Positions 1 through 7,643 of a stretch of DNA of 49,322 nucleotides are shown here, piece after piece. How positions within the stretch are numbered: position 1 is the first letter of the stretch; each line of letters opens with the position of its first letter. A program made the position numbers and the translations under genes. Origin of the DNA: Halioglobus sp. (GTDB taxonomy: Bacteria > Pseudomonadota > Gammaproteobacteria > Pseudomonadales > Halieaceae); the NCBI GenBank assembly GCA_002699145.1, contig PABK01000019.1:1-49322 (forward strand). Direction: 5' to 3'. The notes under the pieces were generated by a model. That model had not been told where the DNA came from and searched no databases. It worked only from the letters and a program-made list of their open reading frames with translations.

Positions 1-71
1 CCTCCCGGGCGGGCAGTGTCCCGAGAGGGAGTGAGCTTTTCGACCGACCGGGACACTGCCCGCCCGGGAGG
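1..71 (+). repeat. 71-bp near-palindromic repeat, left copy
   Basis: Positions 1-23 and 49-71 are perfect reverse complements, so the element can fold into a 23-bp stem with a 25-nt asymmetric loop. The loop makes the element directional. The exact reverse complement of all 71 bases occurs at 49232-49302. The sequence begins at the first base of the stem, as expected if an assembly broke in a multi-copy repeat. No coding gene is associated with it. Confidence 0.93.
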
Positions 72-110
72 TTCGCTTAGCCTAAGCAATACATCAATCG
101 TACTGTTTTT

Positions 111-160
111 CGAGCCGAGCCGAGCCGAGCCGAGCCGAGCCGAGCCGAGCCGAGCCGAGC
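111..160. repeat. CGAGC pentanucleotide tandem repeat, 10 units
   Basis: Ten perfect head-to-tail copies of CGAGC run from 111 to 160. They lie between the left terminal repeat and the 3' end of the minus-strand MAPEG gene, outside any convincing gene. Perfect 5-bp arrays of this size are prone to slippage, so copy number may vary between strains. Confidence 0.95.
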
Positions 161-172
161 CGGCGCCGCGAC

Positions 173-190
173 CGGGCGGGGCACCGCCCG
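173..190 (-). terminator. GC-rich hairpin after the MAPEG gene
   Basis: CGGGCGG (173-179) and CCGCCCG (184-190) form a 7-bp stem with a 4-nt loop, 15 nt beyond the stop codon of the MAPEG gene. There is no U tract, so it is at best a weak or factor-assisted terminator, or an mRNA 3'-end stabiliser. Confidence 0.3.
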
Positions 191-204
191 CCCGGGGTGG
201 AGGC

Positions 205-597
205 TCAGTGCGACAGGGCCAGGTAGAACATATACATGCAGATACCGAAGCCCGCCAGGAACACCAGCGAGCGCGGGGCGTCCAGGTTACCCACGTACAG
301 CGGGATGTAGACGATGCGCAGGACGCTGTAGGCCAGGGCGAGATTGGCGATGGTGTCCAGCGGTACGCCGCTGATGAACACCGCCAGCACGGCGGCGCTG
401 AACAGGCCCAGGGCCTCCCAGCTGTTGGCCTGCGCCGCCACGGCCCGGGCGCCGGCGCCGCTGAGCTGGGCGGCCTGGGCGCGCGGTTCCTTGTTGTCCA
501 CGGAGCCCAGTTGCTTGTGGCGGTAAAAGCCGCTGGTCCAGGCGCAGGCCAGCGGCAGGATGCAGAGAATGAACAGGGCGATGATCACGGCGTTCAC
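205..597 (-). CDS. MAPEG family membrane protein
   Basis: A 130-residue, very hydrophobic protein with about four predicted membrane helices, the first at residues 3-20. The segment ARAVAAQANSWEALGLF (about 50-66) matches the conserved core of the MAPEG family (membrane-associated proteins in eicosanoid and glutathione metabolism), in which the Arg/Gln/Asn/Glu set is typical. Bacterial members of this size are mostly uncharacterised; glutathione-dependent activity is a family possibility, not shown here. The start is GTG, supported by AAGGAG 10 nt upstream. It is the last gene of a minus-strand run after the GDPD gene (62-nt gap). Confidence 0.85.
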   Translation of the reverse strand: MNAVIIALFILCILPLACAWTSGFYRHKQLGSVDNKEPRAQAAQLSGAGARAVAAQANSWEALGLFSAAVLAVFISGVPLDTIANLALAYSVLRIVYIPLYVGNLDAPRSLVFLAGFGICMYMFYLALSH

Positions 598-659
598 GGT
601 TGTTGTTCTCCTTGTTCAGGGCAGTTGTCAGTGCGCTGCGGGTCCTGCCGGCCAGCTTG

Positions 660-2021
660 TCAGTCGCAGCTGCGCTGCTCCTTCGGTGTCGACAGCAGAC
701 TTTCCAACAGCAGCGGTTCGTCGGTCATGATGGCGTCGACGCCGAGCTCGATCATACGCAGCATTTCGTCGCAGGTGTTGATGGTCCACACCTGCACCGC
801 GAGATTGGCCGCGTGGCTGGCGGCGACGAATTCCGCGGTGACCACCTCCAGGTCGATATCCACCTGGCCGATCTGGCTGGTGTCTGGCGGCACCTGCCAG
901 GTGATGTGCTCTGGCACGGGGGGAAACTCACCGCTGCCCAGGAAGCCAAACACCAGTGCGGTACCATGGTCCAGCGGTACCGAGGTGTAGACACACGGCG
1001 CCACCGCCTTGAAGTTGTTCGCCGCCTCGTCGACGAAGGACGCGGCGATGACATCGGTGGAGCGTCCGTAGCGCTGCAACAGCCCGGCCATCTGAGTCTC
1101 GTAGTTGCCGGCGCCGTCCAGGTCCGGCTTCAGTTCGATGTTGATCAGTTCGTGTGGAAAGCGCGCCAGCGCTTCCTCCAGGGTGGGAATACGGAAGTCC
1201 TCGGCGCTGTAGCCGGGGGGTGGCGGCCTGTCGCCGGTGGCGATGCCGCGGAATACGTAGTCCTGCTCGGGCCTGTCGTGGGGCGTGCCCGCTCCCGGCA
1301 CGAACCAGTAGGCGGCGTCCAGTGCGCGCAGTTGCGCCAGGGTCAGGTCCACCACGTTGCCGCTGCCGTTGGTAGTGCGGTCCACGTCGAGGTCGTGCAG
1401 GATCACCAGCTCATTGTCCCTGGTCTGGTAGACGTCCATTTCCAGCACGTCCGCGCCCGCCCTGGCGGCCTCGGCGTAGGCGTACAGTGTGTTCTCGGGG
1501 AAATCGCGCACCCCGCCGCGGTGGGCGAAGTTCAGCGGGTCGGCGCCGTTGACCAGCCAGGGGTTCGGGTTCTTGGAGAACGGCTGGTCGCAGGCGCTGT
1601 CGTCGTTGGCGATGGTGGCGGTGACCTCCTGTGCGGTGGCCTCGGCGTTGCCACTGGTGCGCAGCTTCACCGTAAAGGTTTCCGCCGGCTCTTCCTCGGC
1701 ATCGCCGATGAGGTCGATGGGAATGAACGCCTGCAGCGCGCCGGCGGGTATGACTGCCTCGCCACTGGCGCCGAGGTAATCGATCTCGGCCGTGGCGGTA
1801 CCAGAGCCGGGCACCGTCTCGTAATACACGCTGACGTCGTCGCCGCGCGCCTCGGTCAGCGTGGCGCGCAGGGCCAGCCGGCGCATTTCACCGGGCGCGC
1901 CCTCCGGGGCGGCGCCTGGCGCCACGGTCAGTGACGTGGGGGTGGCGGGGCTGTCGGAACCGTCTGAGCAGGCGACGGTGAGCGCCGCGGCCAGCATGGC
2001 CGCCAGTCTGAGTGCGTGCAT
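660..2021 (-). CDS. Lipoprotein with Calx-beta domain and glycerophosphodiester phosphodiesterase domain
   Basis: A 453-residue protein. Residues 1-18 form a signal peptide ending in a lipobox-like LTVAC, so Cys18 is the probable lipidated residue. Residues about 31-141 look like a Calx-beta domain, ending in the typical acidic EPAETFTVKL...ATIANDD pattern. Residues about 164-440 are a GDPD domain: HRGG at 167-170, PENT soon after, Glu194 and Asp196 as metal ligands, and HD at 209-210. GDPD enzymes hydrolyse glycerophosphodiesters to glycerol 3-phosphate and an alcohol; the lipobox places this one in the cell envelope. The Calx-beta module may bind Ca2+, the usual GDPD cofactor. It follows the alpha/beta hydrolase gene by 44 nt and probably shares its transcript. 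Confidence 0.88.
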   Translation of the reverse strand: MHALRLAAMLAAALTVACSDGSDSPATPTSLTVAPGAAPEGAPGEMRRLALRATLTEARGDDVSVYYETVPGSGTATAEIDYLGASGEAVIPAGALQAFIPIDLIGDAEEEPAETFTVKLRTSGNAEATAQEVTATIANDDSACDQPFSKNPNPWLVNGADPLNFAHRGGVRDFPENTLYAYAEAARAGADVLEMDVYQTRDNELVILHDLDVDRTTNGSGNVVDLTLAQLRALDAAYWFVPGAGTPHDRPEQDYVFRGIATGDRPPPPGYSAEDFRIPTLEEALARFPHELINIELKPDLDGAGNYETQMAGLLQRYGRSTDVIAASFVDEAANNFKAVAPCVYTSVPLDHGTALVFGFLGSGEFPPVPEHITWQVPPDTSQIGQVDIDLEVVTAEFVAASHAANLAVQVWTINTCDEMLRMIELGVDAIMTDEPLLLESLLSTPKEQRSCD

Positions 2022-2065
2022 GGGCGGGTCGGTGTCCTCTGTGTGGCGCGGAGAAGGAGACCGGA

Positions 2066-2929
2066 TTATGGCGCAGCAAGTAGGTATCTGGCTACCAGGG
2101 CGGGGTCCTGCATGGGGATAAAATGATTGTGCCCGGGCAGGTAAACCTCCTGGCAGTTGGGCAGAGCGGCGGCCAGCTGCGGCCAGGTGGGGGAGTGGGC
2201 ACCGCCTGGTTCCGCGCCCTCGTCGCTGGGCGCGCGCAGCAGCGTGACCGGCATGGTCAGTCGCGGCAATTGCTCGTAGATACTCTCGTTGCCCCGCTGG
2301 TTGAGATAGATGCCGGCCTCGTCCAGGGGATCGCAGGCGAGCCGGCGCAGCCCGTCCTGGCCGGCCGGCAGCAGGGCGTGCTCGCAGTAGTCGCGCAGTA
2401 CGGCCGGTTCCCAGGTGTCGAAGGGGGAACGATCGCGGAAGCGCTCGAACATCTGTGTCGGGTCATGCCAGTCGTTCTTGCGCCGGCTCACCGGGTGTGT
2501 CGCGGGGTCAATTTCCCCGGGCTGCTCGCCCAGCAAGGCGTAGCGCTGCGGCGGCAGGATCACCGGGTCAATGAGCAGCAGGTGACGAAAACGCCCGGGC
2601 TCGTGTGCCGCACAGCGCGCCAGCAGGTGTCCGCCCAGGGAGTGACCTGCCCCGACGATGGCGTCCAGTTCCAGGCGGGAGATGCAGCGCGATATGGCCT
2701 GCGCCATCTGCGGCCAGTGGGGCCGGCCGGCGCAGCGGCTGCCGCCGTGAAAGGGCAGGTCTATGGCGATGACACGGCGCTCGCCGAGGCGCCGGACCAC
2801 CTCGTTCCAGCAGTAGCTGTGGAAGCCAGTGGCGTGGAGCAGCAGCACAGGGTCGCCGCTGCCGGCCCACTCGAGCACCGACAGCGCAACGTCGCCGCTG
2901 TCCACGAAGGTTTGCGTGGGTTGTCGCAT
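2066..2929 (-). CDS. Alpha/beta hydrolase
   Basis: A 287-residue alpha/beta-hydrolase-fold protein without a signal peptide, so cytoplasmic. The oxyanion strand LLLHATGFHS (about 29-38), the nucleophile elbow GHSLGG (about 95-100), an Asp in LLRAPSDEG and a late His in LPGHNHFIP supply a complete Ser-Asp-His triad. The substrate cannot be read from sequence; esterases, lipases and C-C hydrolases of this class look alike. It is the first gene of a minus-strand run continuing into the GDPD and MAPEG genes, which hints at lipid or ester metabolism. The ATG has no strong ribosome binding site. Confidence 0.88.
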   Translation of the reverse strand: MRQPTQTFVDSGDVALSVLEWAGSGDPVLLLHATGFHSYCWNEVVRRLGERRVIAIDLPFHGGSRCAGRPHWPQMAQAISRCISRLELDAIVGAGHSLGGHLLARCAAHEPGRFRHLLLIDPVILPPQRYALLGEQPGEIDPATHPVSRRKNDWHDPTQMFERFRDRSPFDTWEPAVLRDYCEHALLPAGQDGLRRLACDPLDEAGIYLNQRGNESIYEQLPRLTMPVTLLRAPSDEGAEPGGAHSPTWPQLAAALPNCQEVYLPGHNHFIPMQDPALVARYLLAAP

Positions 2930-2963
2930 GGTGGATTACTGCCTGGGGTGTCTGACGGCGCGC

Positions 2964-2992
2964 ATTGTATAGCAGCCGGCCGGGGGAAACGA
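2964..2992 (-). promoter_or_regulatory. Possible promoter for the hydrolase-GDPD-MAPEG run
   Basis: On the minus strand a TACAAT hexamer (2969-2964) lies 34 nt before the hydrolase ATG, with 17 nt to a poor -35 (TCGTTT). Only the -10 resembles a sigma-70 element. Confidence 0.3.
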
Positions 2993-3053
2993 GACTCTGC
3001 ACCCTGGTCCGGGATTGCAGCGCCGTGGTCCTCGCGCTGCCCGTGGGCCGGGC

Positions 3054-3647
3054 TCAGCGCCTTGGCGTGCTGAAGGCGCGCCGCACCGCTGGCGGGTAGC
3101 TGCGCCGGATCAAGGAGGCGGGGTAGTTGTTGTAGCCGCCGAAGTCGCGCGCCGCGTCCCGGCCCTGGGGCGGGCGCAGCGGGGGCCGGACATCGGGGTG
3201 TTCGGGACGCGGGCGGAAACCCGGACCCGGGCCGTTGCCCGGGCGGTAGGAGTGGCGGCGGTAGTAGCCGCCGTAGCTCCCGGTGTAAAAGGGCGGCTCC
3301 AGGTACTCGGTGAGGTACTGCGGTTGCGACTGCGACCGCGCCTGCAACTGGCGCAGTTCGGCGCGGTGTTTCTCTCGCTCGCGCCGGTCGGCGGCCATGC
3401 GATCGGTCGTTTCACGCATGGCCTGCAGGCGTTCCTGCCCGGTGCTGTCGGGCTGTGGCGCGGGGGCCTCGATGTGCAGGGTTTCCACCGGCCCCTCTCC
3501 CTGCGGACGGACGTCGGAAAAACTCACCACGCCGTGCTCGTCCACGGAGCGGTATACCGTGGCGGCGGCCAGCGGCAGGCTGCACAGCAGCAGGCAGAGC
3601 AGGGTGGGTGCTGCCGCCCGCCGCGCCTGTGGGCGGATTGCGTCCAT
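3054..3647 (-). CDS. DUF4124 domain-containing secreted protein
   Basis: A 197-residue protein from the chosen ATG at 3647. That start gives a good signal peptide (basic n-region, then TLLCLLLCSLPLAAA) followed at once by VYRSVDEHGVVSFSD, the hallmark of DUF4124, a short periplasmic or envelope domain of unknown function common in gammaproteobacteria. An in-frame ATG at 3701 would add 18 residues that bury the signal peptide, so it is less likely. Residues about 75-110 are charged and possibly helical; the C-terminal half is rich in Gly, Pro, Tyr and Arg and probably disordered. No ribosome binding site is seen at 3647. A TATACT hexamer (3659-3654) ends 6 nt before the ATG, so a leaderless transcript is possible. 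Confidence 0.8.
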   Translation of the reverse strand: MDAIRPQARRAAAPTLLCLLLCSLPLAAATVYRSVDEHGVVSFSDVRPQGEGPVETLHIEAPAPQPDSTGQERLQAMRETTDRMAADRREREKHRAELRQLQARSQSQPQYLTEYLEPPFYTGSYGGYYRRHSYRPGNGPGPGFRPRPEHPDVRPPLRPPQGRDAARDFGGYNNYPASLIRRSYPPAVRRAFSTPRR

Positions 3648-3709
3648 ACCGCAAGTATAGGCCAAGTGGCCTCCCGGCGCCGCCTGTGTCGCCCGGGCCA
3701 TTGCCCGGT

Positions 3710-4306
3710 TCAGTGCCGCGCGGGCTCCGCCGCGCGGGCGCGCAGCAGCAGTTCCAGGCGACGGTCAGCCAGCAGTACGGAGCGCTCCATGGCAAAGCAG
3801 TGCAGCAGTTCCTTCAGGCGGTTCTGGCTGTGCGGCGCGTAGCCCGGCACCGGCGCGGCGCGTCGGCGCACGCCGAGGCAGTCGCTGTCGCGAATGCCGA
3901 ACAGCAGCGGCAGCTCCTCGGTGCGCGGGTTGTGCACGGAAAACGCGTGCCCCAGGCAGGTATCGGCCAGGTGTGGGGCCAGTACCTGCATGAAGGCCTG
4001 CAGGGCGGCCGCCGGGAGGTAGTTGAACAGGTCCCAGAACAGGCAGACGTCAAAGCGCGTATCGGGGTTTAGCTGCAGCAGGTCGCGGAAGTAGTCCTGC
4101 AGACCGCTTTGCGTGTCCTCCTCGGCCGGCACGGGAAGTTCGGCGAACAGGTCGATGATCTGCAGCCGGCAGCGGTACGAGGAGAAAAAATCCAGCGTGT
4201 CCTGGCAGGCGGGCCCCAGGTGCAGTACCTGTAGCCGCTGGTCTTCGTCGACGTGACGAAACAGGGCGGGCAGAAGCTGGGTGGGCTGTTCGCGGATGCT
4301 TGTCAC
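3710..4306 (-). CDS. Hypothetical protein, methyltransferase-like fold
   Basis: A 198-residue cytoplasmic protein, with GTG as the likely start. VLHLGPACQDTLDFF near the N-terminus has the strand-Gly-turn look of motif I in class I SAM-dependent methyltransferases, and RFDVCLFWDLFNYLP (about 85-99) resembles their strand-4 motif. Conserved SAM-binding acidic residues are not clear, so this is a fold-level suggestion only. It lies 60 nt after the bactofilin gene and just before the DUF4124 gene on the same strand, so the three are probably co-transcribed. Confidence 0.65.
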   Translation of the reverse strand: MTSIREQPTQLLPALFRHVDEDQRLQVLHLGPACQDTLDFFSSYRCRLQIIDLFAELPVPAEEDTQSGLQDYFRDLLQLNPDTRFDVCLFWDLFNYLPAAALQAFMQVLAPHLADTCLGHAFSVHNPRTEELPLLFGIRDSDCLGVRRRAAPVPGYAPHSQNRLKELLHCFAMERSVLLADRRLELLLRARAAEPARH

Positions 4307-4366
4307 AGAGGGGTGCCCGGCCGCTCACGGCGCGCCGGTTCTGGGCTGCGGTGATGAAACGGGCGG

Positions 4367-4870
4367 TCAGCCGCTTTTCAGGTCGAGGTCCGGCACCGGG
4401 CTGTTGGCCGGTTGCTGTTTGGTCAGGGACGCCTTGGACGCCGCGGAATCGCCGGGGTCCATGTCGATGCTGCCCTTGAAAATCGCGCCGTCTTCCAGCG
4501 TGACCCGCGGCGCAACGATGTTGCCGCGCACGTTGCCGGACTGGGAGATCACGACCTTTTCCGTACCGCTGATGTCGCCGGTGACCTTGCCATCGATTTT
4601 CACCACGCGCGCGTTCACGTCGGCGGTGACTTCGCCGGACTGGCCCACGGAGACCTCCTGGTCCTTGAGGTTGATGGTGCCTTCGACTTTACCCTGGATG
4701 AGGAGGTCCTCCTCTCCGGTGACTTCGCCCTTTATCGTGATACTGGGTCCGATCATAGCGTCACTCCTCGGTGTGGCAGTCTGTGCGGGGGGGGACGGGG
4801 GCGGCGGCGTCTGTGCTTCCCGCGGGGGAGAAGCCGCCGGTTTGCTCTTGGGTCGATCGAACATTGCCAT
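4367..4870 (-). CDS. Bactofilin (polymer-forming cytoskeletal protein)
   Basis: A 167-residue protein. After a Pro-rich, disordered N-terminus (about 1-38) comes the bactofilin/DUF583 right-handed beta-helix core (about 40-140), visible as short repeating strands with regular Gly and Val such as IKGEVTGEEDLLIQGKVEGTI and VVKIDGKVTGDISG. A short polar tail follows. Bactofilins polymerise without nucleotide and act in cell shape, stalk or envelope organisation. Of three in-frame ATGs (4906, 4870, 4864) I chose 4870, because GAGGA lies 5 nt upstream of it. It is first in a minus-strand run with a methyltransferase-like gene and a DUF4124 gene. Confidence 0.9.
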   Translation of the reverse strand: MAMFDRPKSKPAASPPREAQTPPPPSPPAQTATPRSDAMIGPSITIKGEVTGEEDLLIQGKVEGTINLKDQEVSVGQSGEVTADVNARVVKIDGKVTGDISGTEKVVISQSGNVRGNIVAPRVTLEDGAIFKGSIDMDPGDSAASKASLTKQQPANSPVPDLDLKSG

Positions 4871-5001
4871 TGCCGTCCTCACCGTTTTCTGGACTGGGCC
4901 GCTCATGCTAACAGCACCCCGGGGCCGAGGCCAGTGCGCCCGGGCGGGAATCTGGAGATAACGCGACTTCGCCGGGGAGCTGGGCAGGGAGCTGGGCGGG
5001 C

Positions 5002-5049
5002 TTGCCCGGGGGTGCTGTGCGGACTATATTAATATGGTCGTATTAATAT
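5002..5049 (+). promoter_or_regulatory. Sulfotransferase promoter overlaid by two AT palindromes
   Basis: TTGCCC (5002-5007) and TATATT (5025-5030) are separated by 17 nt and fit a sigma-70 promoter. ATATTAATAT (5026-5035) is a perfect palindrome over the -10, and the same TATTAATAT core recurs at 5041-5049 just past the expected transcription start. Paired sites in these positions are typical of a repressor operator. The regulator is unknown. Confidence 0.5.
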
Positions 5050-5067
5050 TAACCGGCGGGAGCGGGC

Positions 5068-6336
5068 GTGGCCGAACTGATCCGTATCGACGACCTCGCG
5101 CAGCCGCGCCTGAGCGAGGCGCAGCAGGCCGCCCTGGCGTACGGCGAAACCCTGCAGGTGGAGCTGGACGCCGGGAGCATCCTGGCCGAGGCGAGCGAGG
5201 CCACGGGCCTGCGTGATTTCGGTCCGCAGGATTTTCGCGCCAGGCTGGAACTGCTGTGCGAGGAGTGGGCGGCCGACTCCGGGCTCACCGGGCTCGGCCG
5301 GCTACCCCTGCGCAACAAGTTGCTGCAGCACGCGCGCAGCCGCCTGCTGATCCAGGACCTGCTCGGCCGCCACCCGGAAATACACCAGGTGCAGTTATCC
5401 GCGCCGATCATCGTCGCCGGTTTGCCGCGCTCGGGCACCACGCACCTGCTCAACCTGATGGCGGCGGACTCGCGCCTGCGCGCGCTGCCGTTGTGGGAGT
5501 CCTACGAGCCCGTCCCCATGCCGGGCGAGACGCCGCGCGGCGGCCGCGACGACCCGCGCTGGCAGCGCTGCGAGCAGCAGTGGCAAATGATGCAGTCCAT
5601 GTCGCCCCTGCTGGCAGCGATGCACCCGATGAACCCGGACCACATCCACGAGGAACTGGAGTTGATGGGGCCGGACTTCGCCTCCTATAACTACGAGTGG
5701 CTGGCGGTGTCGCCGCGCTGGCGCGACGCCTACTACGCCAGCGACCAGACGCCGCACTACCAGTACATGAAAACCGTGTTGAAGCTGCTCACCTGGCAGG
5801 ATGGGGATCACACCGGTGAGCGCACGCGCTGGGTGCTGAAGTGTCCGCAACACCTGGAACAGCTGCCGGTGCTGCGCCGTGTTTTTCCCGATGCGACCAT
5901 CGCCATCACCCATCGTGACCCGGTCTCGGTGATCCAGTCCGCGGTGACCATGCTCGCCTACGGACAGCGCACCGGCCGCAAGCGCGTGGACCTGCCCGGC
6001 TTGCTCGACTACTGGACAGCGCGGGTGGCGCACCTGCTCGAAGCCTGTGTGCGCGACCGCGATGTCATCCCGCCCGGGCAGAGCATCGACGTGCTGTTTC
6101 ACGAGTTCATGGCCGACGACCTGGCGATGGTCGAGCGCATATACGCGCGCGCCGGCCTGCCGGTGACTCCCGCCGTGCGCGGCGAGTTGCAGGCTTTTCT
6201 CGACGCCCACCCGCGCGGCCGCCACGGCCAGGTCGTCTACGACCTGCGCGGCGACTTTGGCGTCGAGCCGGCGCAGTTGCGTGAACGCTTCCAGTTTTAT
6301 TTAGACCGCTTCCCGGTGCGTGTGGAAGTGCAGTGA
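5068..6336 (+). CDS. Sulfotransferase family protein
   Basis: A 422-residue PAPS-dependent sulfotransferase. GLPRSGTTHLLNL (118-130) is the 5'-phosphosulfate-binding loop, and ITHRDPVSVIQS (about 280-291) is the 3'-phosphate-binding motif with its conserved Arg and Ser. The protein lacks a signal peptide. The roughly 100-residue helical N-terminal extension is typical of large bacterial members that act on small lipophilic or polyketide-like acceptors; the acceptor here is unknown. The start is GTG with GGGAG upstream. The stop overlaps the start of the next gene (GTGA), so translation is coupled to the alkylsulfatase-like protein. Confidence 0.9.
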   Translation: MAELIRIDDLAQPRLSEAQQAALAYGETLQVELDAGSILAEASEATGLRDFGPQDFRARLELLCEEWAADSGLTGLGRLPLRNKLLQHARSRLLIQDLLGRHPEIHQVQLSAPIIVAGLPRSGTTHLLNLMAADSRLRALPLWESYEPVPMPGETPRGGRDDPRWQRCEQQWQMMQSMSPLLAAMHPMNPDHIHEELELMGPDFASYNYEWLAVSPRWRDAYYASDQTPHYQYMKTVLKLLTWQDGDHTGERTRWVLKCPQHLEQLPVLRRVFPDATIAITHRDPVSVIQSAVTMLAYGQRTGRKRVDLPGLLDYWTARVAHLLEACVRDRDVIPPGQSIDVLFHEFMADDLAMVERIYARAGLPVTPAVRGELQAFLDAHPRGRHGQVVYDLRGDFGVEPAQLRERFQFYLDRFPVRVEVQ

Positions 6337-7637
6337 GCGAGGACACCAGAGCCATGCGAGAACCTCTGTACAGGCAGCGCCCGGTGGAACCCAACCCGGC
6401 GTCCTTCGACAGCGCGCGCCGCATCAATGACTTCATCGTGCAGTGCGAGGCGTTCTCCAACTGTTACCTGCTGCAGACGGAGCAGGGCGATATCCAGGTC
6501 AACGCGGGGATGGGCATCGAGGCGCCGGTCATCCGCCACAACTTCGCGGCCTTTTCCGACGCCCCGCTGCGCTACCTGGTGCTCACCCAGGGCCACGTGG
6601 ATCACGTCGGCGGTGTGGCCCATTTCCGCGAGCACAACCCCGGCATGCAGGTGATCGCACAGGCGGGTAATCCCGAACACCAGGCCTACGACGCCCGTCT
6701 CGCGCCGTTCCGCGCCGACCGCTCGGCTTTCGCTTTCACGCCCAAGTTCGCCGCCGCCTTCGGCCACTACGCCGAACACGGCTACACGGAATTTCCGCCG
6801 CAGGACACACCCCGGCCGGATATCCTGTTCCAGGATCGCCACAGCCTGTCCCTGGGCGGGCTGGAGGTGGAGCTGATCGCGGTGCCGGGCGCCGAGACCA
6901 ACGACTCGCTGGTACTGTGGTTGCCGCAGCAGCGCATCTGCCTGACCGGCAATCTCTTTGGCTGCGCCTTTGGCCATTTTCCCAACCTGGTGACTATTCG
7001 CGGCGACCGCTATCGCGATGCGCTGACCGTCGCCGCCGCGGTGCAGACCGTGCTGGACCTGGCACCGGATACGCTGCTCTACGGCCACCACGGGCCGATA
7101 CACGGCGCCGCCCTGATCCGCGAGGAACTCACTGTCCTGCGCGATGCGATACACCATGTGCACGACGCCACCGTGCGTGGCATGAATGCGGGCGCGGACG
7201 TGCACAGCCTGATGCGCGACATCGCGCTGCCGGCGGAACTGGAGGTGGGTCAGGGCTACGGCAAGGTGGCCTGGAGTGTGCGCGCCATCTTCGAGCACTA
7301 CGCCGGCTGGTTTCACCACGCCTCGACCACCGAGTTGTACGCCACCCCGCGCAGCGCGGTGCACGCGGACCTGGTGGAGCTGGCCGGGGGCGCGGACACT
7401 ATCACGCAGCGCGCGCGCGACAGGCTGGGCGCGGGCGATTACCTGGAGGCGCTGCACCTGCTGGACATCGTACTGTCCGTAAACCCGGGCGACAGCGCCG
7501 CCGCGCAGGTGGCCGCGGCGGCCCACGAGACCCTGCTCGAGCAGAGCGATAACTTCTGGTTGAGCGCCTGGCTGCGCCACCGGCTGGAGGCCCTGCGCGG
7601 CGGCGCCGCGCAGGATGCGCCGGCGGGGGCCGGCTAG
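6333..7637 (+). CDS. Alkylsulfatase-like MBL-fold protein with substituted metal site
   Basis: A 434-residue protein. The N-terminal ~250 residues have a metallo-beta-lactamase fold. The following segment, including VGQGYGKVAWSVRAIFEHYAGWF, matches the dimerisation domain of SdsA1-type alkylsulfatases. The metal motif reads TQGHVDH (Gln86, His88, Asp90, His91), so the first His of HxHxDH is Gln. The later AE-type ligand of alkylsulfatases appears as TGN. A YGHHGP motif keeps a distal His. A changed or single-metal centre, or a non-sulfatase reaction, is therefore possible. The GTG start overlaps the sulfotransferase stop; an ATG at 6354 is an alternative. The pairing suggests opposite or sequential steps on one sulfated compound. 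Confidence 0.82.
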   Translation: MSEDTRAMREPLYRQRPVEPNPASFDSARRINDFIVQCEAFSNCYLLQTEQGDIQVNAGMGIEAPVIRHNFAAFSDAPLRYLVLTQGHVDHVGGVAHFREHNPGMQVIAQAGNPEHQAYDARLAPFRADRSAFAFTPKFAAAFGHYAEHGYTEFPPQDTPRPDILFQDRHSLSLGGLEVELIAVPGAETNDSLVLWLPQQRICLTGNLFGCAFGHFPNLVTIRGDRYRDALTVAAAVQTVLDLAPDTLLYGHHGPIHGAALIREELTVLRDAIHHVHDATVRGMNAGADVHSLMRDIALPAELEVGQGYGKVAWSVRAIFEHYAGWFHHASTTELYATPRSAVHADLVELAGGADTITQRARDRLGAGDYLEALHLLDIVLSVNPGDSAAAQVAAAAHETLLEQSDNFWLSAWLRHRLEALRGGAAQDAPAGAG

Positions 7638-7643
7638 CGACGG

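Noticed and set aside
111-160. CRISPR-like array
   Set aside because: The 5-bp units have no spacers and no cas gene is present.
173-190. Strong intrinsic terminator for the MAPEG gene
   Set aside because: The stem is GC-rich but no U tract follows on the minus strand; it is listed only as a weak candidate.
16-990. Open frame through the left repeat and the CGAGC array
   Set aside because: It is antisense to the MAPEG and GDPD genes, its first part is repeat DNA read as low-complexity peptide, and no ribosome binding site or domain is seen.
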